Below, one piece after another: positions 55,701-64,000 of a stretch of DNA of 64,000 nucleotides; positions within the stretch are counted from its first letter, which is position 1, and each line of letters begins with the position of its first letter. Origin of the DNA: Incurvaria masculella (lineage: Eukaryota > Arthropoda > Insecta > Lepidoptera > Incurvariidae); NCBI GenBank assembly GCA_946894095.1, contig OX335650.1, forward strand, positions 3,906,001 to 3,970,000, read 5' to 3'. The notes below the pieces were generated by a model, which was not told the origin of the DNA, did not search any database, and worked only from the letters and a program-made list of their open reading frames with translations. Both the position numbers and the translations under genes were made by a program.

Positions 55701-58700
55701 TGAGGTTAGCACTTGAGAGTCAGGAATTGGAGATAGTAACGCTTAAGGATGAAATAGAAAACATGCAGATGCTTCTGGAGACATCGGCGGCGAAGGTTGC
55801 GAAACATGTCACATTCGCTTCCGACACAAAGCCTGCTGCAGAGGGCGAAATTACAGAGAACTTACAGCAAGAAGACGCAGTGCCTCGGGCGGAGCTTGAT
55901 TTAGCGCTGTACATGCTACACCAACGAGACATGCGATGCGAGGAGCTCACGATGGAAGTAATGGGGTTGCTGGAGGAGAGAGACACCTTGCAGCTGCGAC
56001 TGTCTGACAGTCTGCGTGCGCATGAAGAGCTGCGTGTGGCGGCTGGGATCGAGGCGGCAAGTGCCGCACCCCTTGCTCTCTCTCCAACGGCGCCGTCCAG
56101 CCCTGGTGCCGCCGGTAGCAGTGTCTCGGTAGAAACTCCCGACGATAAGGCTTCTTTGCATAATAAGTAAGTATGTTTTATCTTTAAAACGTTTGACTAC
56201 ATGGTTTAATGTGTTTTTCTGAGCAACCAGACACAGATGGTAATTAATCACATGTAACGCATGACGACATTAGTCAATGATTGCTTCCTATTTGGTGCCA
56301 TGTTGTTGAGGTGGTCGCTGCCTGCACTTGGTCCCACGTTGAGTTGTCCTTTGTATCACGCCACCTCAATTCTCGCTACCTTGCAAGTCTGCAGACCTGC
56401 GCAAGCGATGTGGGCGAAAGCAGCAGCACCCTCCGTCGTTCGCTGAGCACGTTGCACTGCAGTAGCACATGATCAGCGGTCTCGTTTTCTTCTGTGCAGA
56501 CCCTGCACAGTGGACTGTCTATAATTCCAAGTGTTTGTATGTAGGTGTGAATGTAGCAAAGAGTGACTCATCATCAATCCCACAAACTTTTTATCACTAT
56601 CCAGCTTTATAAGTTTGCGAGCTATATACCCTGGTACCCTGCAAAGCATTGTTGGCAAATCTTTTACCGCCGATCCATTTTTCAAAGTTTGGAAAGAGAA
56701 AATAACCTGAGGGGCCAAATCTGGCGAATATGATGCATGAGGAAGCAATTGGAACTTTAACACATTGATTTTGGCCATTCTAATTACAGATCTGTGAACT
56801 GGTGCATTGTCTTGATGAAACAAAAGTTTATTTTTTAACGCTGCAGTAAGATCGCATAATATTCGCTGTTGATTGTTTTACCCGTTTTTCCAAGATTATC
56901 ATTGAAAACTATCCCACGTGCATCCTATAAAACTTATCCTTCTGTGGGGCCGTTTGTACCCTTTGAGTCCAACGTTTTGACTGTTCTTTGGTCTCAGGTG
57001 TCAAATAATGGACCCATGAAGTTGCTCTGCGGAACTTGCATCCCTTATTCATCCCCGTTTAACCTATCAGAAAAATCAGATAGAGCACCACGCTGTGTTT
57101 TTGAGAACAAACTGTTTTTCAAACTCATTTCGCTGCCGCACCGCCAGGATACGGTACTGTCTGCCGGCGGGTGTCTTTCCTCAAACCTGGGAGTCTTCAA
57201 ACATAATTTATACAAGCTCGTTAGGTCAGCGATAGTGCGCAAATCTTCTGGAATGGTGTCTCGCTGAGTGTGGATTTGGCTTTTCTGTGTACCTTTTCCG
57301 CACGCAATACAAACATACCGGTTTTTTCATAAAAAAACTTAGAAGATCTTAACCCAAGTATCTATTTTTTTTACAAATTTGTTTAGTTTTCCATTTACTT
57401 ACATATAAAAACTAGCAGCCCGTCCCGGCTTTGCACGGGCATAATATAATTAAGAAAATATTATTTTGACACAATGATACACAAATAAACCCTTATTACG
57501 TAGAGTTCCTAAAAAAAGAGCATTGAAATATTTGAAATAAAAATAACAAATTTTGTAAATATTTTTTTTTTTGTATTTTTTACCGTTATGTATTTTTCAT
57601 GCTATTAATTATTGTAAAAAGGTCATAACCACAAAACAACTTTTGTATATAAATAAATAATTTACTGAGTTAAAGCCAGTGAGTAAACACTATTTGATGT
57701 TGTTTTATTTTTCACTAAATAATTAGCTTAACTGTTATTATGATACTTTTTAGATTACCGCGGTCGTTAGACATGTTGAAAAATGTTACGGCTTTTGAGA
57801 ATGTCTTTGGAGAATGTATCTTCCTGCCGCGTAATAAGCCGTAACATTTTTCAAACATGTTTAACTGTTATTAGCTACCTACAACTACTACTATAACCTA
57901 CAACTAAAAAGTAATTAATCGAAAATCATAAAAACTATTTAAGTCACTTATTTATTAGGATAACTAAATGTACAACATATATTAATGGGTCTAGTTCTGA
58001 AACGAACTTTTTGAATGCGTTTAGTTACCTACTAAACTAATTATCATCAAGCGACAAAATATTATCAAGCGACAATTTCTTAAATTCCGCACACGGCTGC
58101 TGCGTAGGGAGCCGACTGATTCCCCTCCCGTACCTCTGAGTGACGCCTACAAACTCTAAAACGCATAGTTGGCCGAGCGGAGTTTTTTCTAATTTTTAAA
58201 CTCATGATATCTTTTTTCGAATGAAATGTCCGAATCGAATAATTCAAAAAGTAATATAAGGGTATTGAAACAGTCTTAAATAATAATTTATTTATTTTGA
58301 TAAGGATTAATATCTAGGTACAAATAAAGAGCCTTTTCTAGCGGCGGTATTTAAATTTTTATTTTAAAATCAAATAAACAAACAATCAAACCTTTCCTCT
58401 TTATATAATAAGTATAGAAGTATAGATATAGATATAGATAGATATAAATATTTTGTTTTTTTTTTGTTAAGTTATGTCTAAAATGCGCTCTTTGTGCATC
58501 TGGCGTTTGGACTGGAACATTGCTAGTCACTGTCGCCTGGTCCGTCGAATTATGTAACGAACAGTAAGGGACATTAGAACTATTTTGCCAAGCTGTAGTC
58601 AACAGAAAACTAAATACGTTGTGTACATGCAGGCTGCACGAGGTGCGTAGCGTTCGACAGAGTCGCGACGTGCGCTTGCGACAGGACAGCGAGCGGCGTG

Positions 58701-61700
58701 AGCTGGACATGCAGCTGCTGCAGCGGGACGTGGCACGGCTGCCGCCCGAGGCCGCCGACCAGCTGCGCCGGGCGCACTACACGCTCAGTGAGTATTGTGT
58801 GTGCGGAGCGTGCTGCAAATGCGTGCTTTGCGCCTGCGGCTGAACAGGGAACGGCGCGAGTTGGTCATGCAACTGCTGCAGAGAGACGTGGCGCCGCTGG
58901 CGAACGAGGCCGCCGACCAGCTGCCCCGGGCGTACTACAAGCTCAGTGAGTATTGTGTGTGCGGAGCGTGCTGCAAATGCGTGACTTGCGCCTGCGCCTG
59001 AACAGGGAATGGCGCGAGTTGGACATGCAACTGCTGCAGAGACTAACTAGTTTGTAAGTATCACTGGAAAAAATAATAATACAATGACCAACCTGACGAA
59101 GTTTCTTGTCGGCTCTTCTTCGCCAGAAGTAATCGAACCGACAGGAAAAAAAAGAAAAAAAAATGACGAATCCGAGTGTGTAATATACATCTAATGGAGG
59201 AAATAAAGAAACTGAAACTGAAACTGAAGAGGGACGTGGCGCCGCTGGCGACCGAGGCCGCCGAACAGCTGCGCCGGGCGCACTACACGCTCAGTGAGTA
59301 TTGTGTGTGCGGAGCGTGCTGCAGATGCGTGACTTGCGCCTGCGGCTGAACAGGGAACGGCGTGAGTTGGACATGCAACTGCTGCAGAGAGACGTGGCGC
59401 CGCTGCCGACCGAGGCCGCCGAACAGCTGCGCCGGGCGCACTACAAGTTTAGTGAGTATTGTGTGTGCGGAGCGTGCTGCAAATGCGTGACTTGCGCCGG
59501 GCGCACTACACGCTCAGTGAGTATTGTGTGTGCGGAGCGTGCTGCAGATGCGTGACTTGCGCCTGCGGCTGAACAGGGAACGGCGTGAGTTGGACATGCA
59601 ACTGCTGCAGAGAGACGTGGCGCCGCTGCCGACCGAGGCCGCCGAACAGCTGCGCCGGGCGCACTACAAGTTTAGTGAGTATTGTGTGTGCGGAGCGTGC
59701 TGCAAATGCGTGACTTGCGCCGGGCGCACTACACGCTCAGTGAGTATTGTGTGTGCGGAGCGTGCTGCAGATGCGTGACTTGCGCCTGCGGCTGAACAGG
59801 GAACGGCGCGAGTTGGACATGCAACTGCTGCAGAGAGACGTGGCGCCGCTGGCGACCGAGGCCGCCGAACAGCTGCGCCGGGCGCACTACAAGCTCAGTG
59901 AGTATTGTGTGTGCGGAGCGTGCTGCAGATGCGTGACTTGCGCCTGCGGCTGAACAGGGAACGGCGCGAGTTGGACAAGCAACTGCTGCAGAGAGACGTA
60001 GCGCCGCTGGCGACCGAGGCCGCCGAACAGCTGCGCCGGGCGCACTACAAGCTCATTGAGTATTGTGTGTGCGGAATGTGCTGCAAATGCGTGACTTGCG
60101 CCGGGCGCACTACACGCTCAGTGAGTATTGTGTGTGCGGAGCGTGCTGCAGATGCGTGACTTGCGCCTGCGGCTGAACAGGGAACGGCGCGAGTTGGACA
60201 TGCAACTGCTGCAGAGAGACGTGGCGCCGCTGGCGACCGAGGCCGCCGAACAGCTGCGCCGGGCGCACTACAAGCTCAGTGAGTATTGTGTGTGCGGAGC
60301 GTGCTGCAGATGCGTGACTTGCGCCTGCGGCTGAACAGGGAACGGCGCGAGTTGGACATGCAACTGCTGCAGAGAGACGTGGCGCCGCTGGCGACCGAGG
60401 CCGCCGAACAGCTGCGCCGGGCGCACTACAAGCTCAGTGAGTATTGTGTGTGCGGAGCGTGCTGCAGATGCGTGACTTGCGCCTGCGCCTGAACAGGGAA
60501 TGGCGCGAGTTGGACATGCAACTGTTGCAGAGACTAACTAGTTTGTAAGTATCACTGGAAAAAATAATAATACAATGACCAACCTGACGAAGTTTCTTGT
60601 CGGCTCTTCTTCGCCAGAAGTAATCGAACCGACAGGAAAAAAAAGAAAAAAAAATGACGAATCCGAGTGTGTAATATACATCTAATGGAGGAAATAAAGA
60701 AACTGAAACTGAAACTGAAGAGAGACGTGGCGCCGCTGGCGACCGAGGCCGCCGAACAGCTGCGCCGGGCGCACTACACGCTCAGTGAGTATTGTGTGTG
60801 CGGAGCGTGCTGCAGATGCGTGACTTGCGCCTGCGGCTGAACAGGGAATGGCGCGAGTTGGACATGCAACTGCTGCAGAGAGACGTGGCGCCGCTGGCGA
60901 CCGAGGCCGCCGAACAGCTGCGCCGGGCGCACTACAAGCTCAGTGAGTATTGTGTGTGCGGAGCGTGCTGCAGATGCGTGACTTGCGCCTGCGGCTGAAC
61001 AGGGAACGGCGCGAGTTGGACAAGCAACTGCTGCAGAGAGACGTAGCGCCGCTGGCGACCGAGGCCGCCGAACAGCTGCGCCGGGCGCACTACAAGCTCA
61101 TTGAGTATTGTGTGTGCGGAATGTGCTGCAAATGCGTGACTTGCGCCGGGCGCACTACACGCTCAGTGAGTATTGTGTGTGCGGAGCGTGCTGCAGATGC
61201 GTGACTTGCGCCTGCGGCTGAACAGGGAACGGCGCGAGTTGGACATGCAACTGCTGCAGAGAGACGTGGCGCCGCTGGCGACCGAGGCCGCCGAACAGCT
61301 GCGCCGGGCGCACTACAAGCTCAGTGAGTATTGTGTGTGCGGAGCGTGCTGCAAATGCGTGACTTGCGCCGGGCGCACTACACGCTCAGTGAGTATTGTG
61401 TGTGCGGAGCGTGCTGCAGATGCGTGACTTGCGCCTGCGCCTGAACAGGGAATGGCGCGAGTTGGACATGCAACTGCTGCAGAGAGACGTGGCGCCGCTG
61501 GCGACCGAGGCCGCCGAACAGCTGCGCCGGGCGCACTACAAGCTCAGTGAGTATTGTGTGTGCGGAGCGTGCTGCAGATGCGTGACTTGCGCCTGCGCCT
61601 GAACAGGGAATGGCGCGAGTTGGACATGCAACTGCTGCAGAGAGACGTGGCGCCGCTGCCGACCGAGGCCGCCGAACAGCTGCGCCGGGCGCACTACAAG

Positions 61701-63110
61701 CTCAGTGAGTATTGTGTGTGCGGAGCGTGCTGCAGATGCGTGACTTGCGCCTGCGCCTGAACAGGGAATGGCGCGAGTTGGACATGCAACTGCTGCAGAG
61801 AGACGTGGCGCCGCTGCCGACCGAGGCCGCCGAACAGCTGCGCCGGGCGCACTACAAGCTCAGTGAGTATTGTGTGTGCGGAGCGTGCTGCAGATGCGTG
61901 ACTTGCGCCTGCGGCTGAACAGGGAACGGCGCGAGTTGGACAAGCAACTGCTGCAGAGAGACGTAGCGCCGCTGGCGACCGAGGCCGCCGAACAGCTGCG
62001 CCGGGCGCACTACAAGCTCATTGAGTATTGTGTGTGCGGAATGTGCTGCAAATGCGTGACTTGCGCCGGGCGCACTACACGCTCAGTGAGTATTGTGTGT
62101 GCGGAGCGTGCTGCAGATGCGTGACTTGCGCCTGCGGCTGAACAGGGAACGGCGCGAGTTGGACATGCAACTGCTGCAGAGAGACGTGGCGCCGCTGGCG
62201 ACCGAGGCCGCCGAACAGCTGCGCCGGGCGCACTACAAGCTCAGTGAGTATTGTGTGTGCGGAGCGTGCTGCAAATGCGTGACTTGCGCCGGGCGCACTA
62301 CACGCTCAGTGAGTATTGTGTGTGCGGAGCGTGCTGCAGATGCGTGACTTGCGCCTGCGCCTGAACAGGGAATGGCGCGAGTTGGACATGCAACTGCTGC
62401 AGAGAGACGTGGCGCCGCTGGCGACCGAGGCCGCCGAACAGCTGCGCCGGGCGCACTACAAGCTCAGTGAGTATTGTGTGTGCGGAGCGTGCTGCAGATG
62501 CGTGACTTGCGCCTGCGCCTGAACAGGGAATGGCGCGAGTTGGACATGCAACTGCTGCAGAGAGACGTGGCGCCGCTGCCGACCGAGGCCGCCGAACAGC
62601 TGCGCCGGGCGCACTACAAGTTTAGTGAGTATTGTGTGTGCGGAGCGTGCTGCAGATGCGTGACTTGCGCCTGCGGCTGAACAGGGAACGGCGCGAGTTG
62701 GACATGCAACTGCTGCAGAGAGACGTGGCGCCGCTGCCGACCGAGGCCGCCGAACAGCTGCGCCGGGCGCACTACAAGCTCAGTGAGTATTGTGTGTGCG
62801 GAGCGTGCTGCAAATGCGTGACTTGCGCCTGCGGCTGAACAGGGAACGGCGCGAGTTGGACATGCAACTGCTGCAGAGAGACGTGGCGCCGCTGCCGAAC
62901 GATGCACTACACGATTGGCGAGTATTGTGTGTGCAGATCGTGCATCAGCATTGAATTGAATACCTTTTTTGAGCTGGAAAACCTTCGTAAACTTAGAGCA
63001 AACTGACAAGACCTACTTTTTGTTTTTCAGCTCGAGATTCACAGAGCGCATCAACGGTTCTACTAAATTGGCTGCGGGGTAAAAGTACACCGAAGGTGGT
63101 CCACATGTAA
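40791..63110 (+). CDS. lva: Giant coiled-coil golgin, lava lamp-like, 10 exons
   Basis: Exons 40791-40910, 43394-43535, 44586-44705, 45531-45712, 46279-46477, 46568-47743, 48465-48572, 49683-56166, 58633-58787 and 63031-63110 keep phase and give 2,921 codons plus TAA; Drosophila Lava lamp is of similar size. The N-terminal 200 residues hold RRVSSSSERQFQVERAQKC and LPGISESLANTLKRKEIIMG. Almost all the rest is heptad-patterned coiled coil rich in Glu, Lys, Gln and Leu. It is broken by a Pro/Lys hinge near residues 400-435, an acidic SDEGWGLGESS segment near 1970 and a Ser/Ala/Pro linker near 2800-2844. It ends ASTVLLNWLRGKSTPKVVHM. No GRIP domain or transmembrane anchor is seen. Lava lamp links Golgi membranes with spectrin and dynein, for example in furrow growth; that role is inferred from family resemblance. 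If intron 8 is retained, the protein stops at 56170. Confidence 0.75.
40911..41498 (+). other. Golgin intron 1, first part
   Basis: AT-rich intronic sequence with no recognised element before the RTE remnant at 41499. Confidence 0.4.
41499..41633 (+). pseudogene. RTE-type LINE, C-terminal 44 codons
   Basis: GKPPARWSDDIRQTAGDNW, then WQSLGEAYVQQWTTKG and TGA, with no internal stop. This is the conserved end of arthropod RTE-like reverse transcriptases; the rest of the element is missing. Confidence 0.8.
41634..42235 (+). other. Golgin intron 1, middle
   Basis: No recognised features. A GC-rich patch near 41900-41990 has no coding signature. Confidence 0.35.
42236..42575 (-). mobile_element. 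SINE family A (type 2-like head), full length with A tract
   Basis: Minus strand: a head with CTCAGTGGCCCAGTGGCGCG (A box), GTGGTTCGGATTCC, the shared body GGTTGGTACCATCGCATTGG, and CCATGTCCAGTCACATAAAA. Confidence 0.8.
42576..43393 (+). other. Golgin intron 1, last part
   Basis: A 123-codon minus-strand frame at 42793-43164 is Leu/Ile/Ser-rich with no domain and is not called. The stretch ends with the CTTCAG acceptor of exon 2. Confidence 0.35.
43640..44020 (+). pseudogene. Jockey-like LINE C-terminal fragment
   Basis: LAYKSIIQPVWTYGLQLWGS followed by ASKSNINIIQWLE is the conserved block after the reverse transcriptase of Jockey-type elements. Stops follow. The fragment ends in (CAA)n at 44006-44020, the probable tail. 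A second copy of the tail is at 56290-56400, inverted. Confidence 0.75.
44242..44284 (-). mobile_element. GGTTCCGTACC repeat fragment
   Basis: ACTGGCCAACGGAGGGTTCC and GTACCATCGTAC match the hairpin-side end of the family; the hairpin itself is deleted. Confidence 0.55.
45203..45510 (-). mobile_element. SINE family A (type 2) abutting golgin exon 4
   Basis: Minus strand: head AGCCTTGATAGCTCGGTGGT, GTGGTTCGGATTCG and the diverged body to CCATGTCCAGTTAAATAAAA. The 5' end of the SINE lies 20 bp before the exon 4 acceptor AG at 45530. The acceptor region is therefore partly SINE-flanked. Confidence 0.7.
48731..48838. mobile_element. Foldback hairpin in golgin intron 7
   Basis: The arms TATTGGCTTACCACAGTTAT...CCTTGTGGC and GCCACAAGG...ACCGTGAAGCCAATA are about 38 bp with two or three mismatches, around about 30 bases. 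It is non-coding. Confidence 0.65.
48893..49345 (-). mobile_element. Two SINE family B copies
   Basis: Copies at 48893-49040 and 49190-49345 share GTCCTTGCTTTGCAGTCA-like and GCTGGTTTGAGTCC/GCTGGTTCAGTTC (B box) segments read on the minus strand, plus a following ATTGGTACACA-type A-box relic. Both are diverged. Confidence 0.55.
49498..49512 (+). repeat. Run of 15 C
   Basis: A homopolymer in golgin intron 7, about 170 bp before exon 8. Its exact length may be unreliable in an assembly. Confidence 0.8.
56221..56400 (-). repeat. SINE 3' relic and LINE tail fragment
   Basis: 56221-56301 resembles a diverged SINE family A 3' end. 56290-56400 on the minus strand repeats the TACAAAGGACAACTCAACGT and GGCAGCGACCACC segment that ends the LINE at 43640-44020. 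Confidence 0.5.
56560..57030 (-). pseudogene. Dead mariner transposase
   Basis: Minus-strand translation in broken frames: DQRTVKTLDSKGTNGPTEG, DARGIVFNDNLGKTGKTINS, EYYATLLQR, FHQDNAPVHRSVIRMAKIN and LLPHASYSPDLAP. This is the C-terminal half of a DD34D mariner transposase. The second catalytic Asp (QDNAPVH) is present. The third, expected in PSD after DLA, is lost (DLAPQV). Several stops are present. It lies antisense in golgin intron 8. Confidence 0.85.
57031..58632 (+). other. Rest of golgin intron 8
   Basis: 57412-57450 (AGCAGCCCGTCCCGGCTTTG) is a fragment of a common insect repeat. 57771-57860 is a hairpin with 24-bp arms (ACATGTTGAAAAATGTTACG...). 58420-58450 is a (GATATA)n microsatellite. 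Otherwise AT-rich. The intron closes at ACATGCAG. Confidence 0.5.
59043..59226 (+). mobile_element. Retroelement tail inside the exon array, copy 1
   Basis: A 184-bp non-array segment: CTAACTAGTTTGTAAGTATC, a CTTGTCGGCTCTTCTTCGCC block, an A-rich tract and a terminal (GAAACT)n. The last is typical of non-LTR element 3' ends. It interrupts a 158-bp unit. Confidence 0.65.
60534..60718 (+). mobile_element. Retroelement tail inside the exon array, copy 2
   Basis: Nearly identical to 59043-59226 and at the same position within its unit, 1,491 bp downstream. It arose by duplication of the surrounding array, not by a second insertion. Confidence 0.7.
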
Positions 63111-63737
63111 CTTCCAAAATATGTCCATCATGTTCACCCTTCGAAACTTGTTCCAAAGCTAAATAATGAAAGAGGTCAGAATTAATTTTAACTACATGTA
63201 GCCATCTAAACTTCTGTGTACATTTTAAGTTTTGTAATTTGCAGTTATTCTTGCAATGTTTTATAATGATGTAACCATATTTAATTTCATGTTCACTACA
63301 TTTCTAATCTGGCATGGTTTTATTAATTCGTCTGTTGTTGAGATATAATTATAGTCAAGTTGGTCATTGAATGATCATTTGTTGGATGGGAACTAGTTCT
63401 AAACCACGCTCTGGCCAATATTTTTAATCTAAGTTAATGTTTTTGTAAAGCTAGTTAGTAAGTATGAGTCCAAGGGTTTGCCAACCGTCGACTCGACCAA
63501 AGTTTAGCATTTGTTTTGGCCGCGAAACATTCCGCTAAACCTGCGGAACTAGCGAACGATCGCGAACGAAACCGTATACATATGTTATTCGAGACCTGCA
63601 ATCCTAAGTGTGAAGGGCCAATTTTGCAACAAGAGATGTAAAAACGCGTTTAACGCCGGATCGTTTACATCTCAGACTTTTTAAAAAGCAGATGAAACAG
63701 TGACTTCAATAAAAATATTTGTTCTTGAAAGATTGCG
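63111..63737 (+). other. Golgin 3' untranslated region
   Basis: AT-rich sequence with an AATAAA at about 63708-63713, about 600 bp after the stop; this is the likely polyadenylation signal. No other features recognised. Confidence 0.5.
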
Positions 63738-64000
63738 GCACAGGGCCTTCCATCTCGGAGCCATGGGTTCTCCGCCCCGTCAAATCCTCACTTTCTTTCC
63801 CTTTCCGATTTGGATAGGGTTTTTACAGCAATGTAAGTTTTCATTTTCGTAGCCTTAAAATAACATTTAAGTCTCGATGATAGAAAGGCAAGGGTTGATG
63901 TGATGTCAAAAATAAAAAAGTCGAAATACCTAAAATTGTCAGATTGGCCCTTTAAGGCGGCCCATCCCGCTCATCTCCCCATACAAAAGGGGAAAGAAGA
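63738..64000 (+). repeat. SINE family A fragment and repeat R2
   Basis: 63738-63822 retains a B-box-like GGGTTCTCCGCCCCG and CTCACTTTCTTTCCCTTTCC. 63955-64000 is the inverted partner of 17098-17145 and runs off the window. Confidence 0.5.

Larger units (their letters stand above)
58788..62930 (+). repeat. Tandem array of truncated golgin exon 9 copies
   Basis: About 28 head-to-tail units follow directly after the GTGAGT donor of exon 9: 21 long units of 158 bp and 7 short units of 65 bp. Each long unit repeats exon 9 from its VRSVRQSRDVRLRQDSERRE part onward (VRSVLQMRDLRLRLNRERRE here, then LDMQLLQRDVAPL.TEAAEQL and RRAHYKLS). It ends at CTCA|GTGAGTATTGTGTG, so the donor is copied too. The start of the exon and its acceptor are missing. 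In the coiled-coil frame each unit carries one TGA, in the donor itself. Short units are at 59452, 59675, 60056, 61101, 61324, 62021 and 62244. Confidence 0.9.

Noticed and set aside
49939..55986. Minus-strand open frames opposite the golgin exon 8
   Set aside because: Ser/Phe-rich shadows of a Glu/Lys-rich coding strand, with no splice signals or domains.
56869..57267. 132-codon plus-strand frame
   Set aside because: Partly antisense to the dead mariner transposase; no domain.
58788..62930. CRISPR-like regular repeat array
   Set aside because: Units are contiguous with no unique spacers, far too long, and are copies of a eukaryotic exon.
58795..63009. Many short open frames starting MCVRSVLQ, read as separate small genes
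   Set aside because: They are the same repeated exon segment between in-frame stops, not independent genes.

Overview
The window is nuclear DNA of an insect, almost certainly a moth or butterfly. Genes are split by GT-AG introns, coding exons are GC-rich islands in AT-rich repeat-filled DNA, and the repeats include a family with the GGTTCCGTACC core and GACTCGCAC hairpin that I know from lepidopteran genomes. There are tRNA-derived SINEs, TTAA-flanked MITEs, decayed LINEs and a TTAGG-like tract. Nothing looks prokaryotic or viral, and I see no CRISPR array.

Four protein-coding genes can be assembled by hand, each with consistent splice phases. (1) 3280-10621, plus strand: a 14-exon LRRC56/ODA8-like leucine-rich-repeat gene (572 codons). 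(2) 15025-35589, plus strand: a membrane-anchored alpha/beta-hydrolase of the EPHX4-like epoxide hydrolase group (344 or 351 codons), with two possible first exons and with decayed tandem copies of its exons 3 and 4. (3) 38435-36692, minus strand: a two-exon secreted Ala/Pro-rich protein built on a 126-bp higher-order repeat, with TATA box and AATAAA. (4) 40791-63110, plus strand: a 10-exon giant coiled-coil golgin (2,921 codons, one exon of 6.5 kb), most like lava lamp.

Between and inside these genes lie two tRNA-derived SINE families (A with two alternative heads, and B), the GGTTCCGTACC family, a 471-bp TTAA MITE pair, several foldback elements, LINE remnants of RTE, Jockey-like and CR1-like type, and a dead mariner.

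The most unusual structure is at 58788-62930, in the last intron of the golgin gene. It is an array of about 28 units (158 bp, with a 65-bp deletion variant) made from copies of the penultimate coding exon, each keeping its splice donor and most still open in the coiled-coil frame. The epoxide hydrolase gene shows the same process on a smaller scale. Exon-derived tandem duplication is the recurring theme of the window. The four genes have no evident common pathway. All exon models are hand-spliced without transcript evidence.
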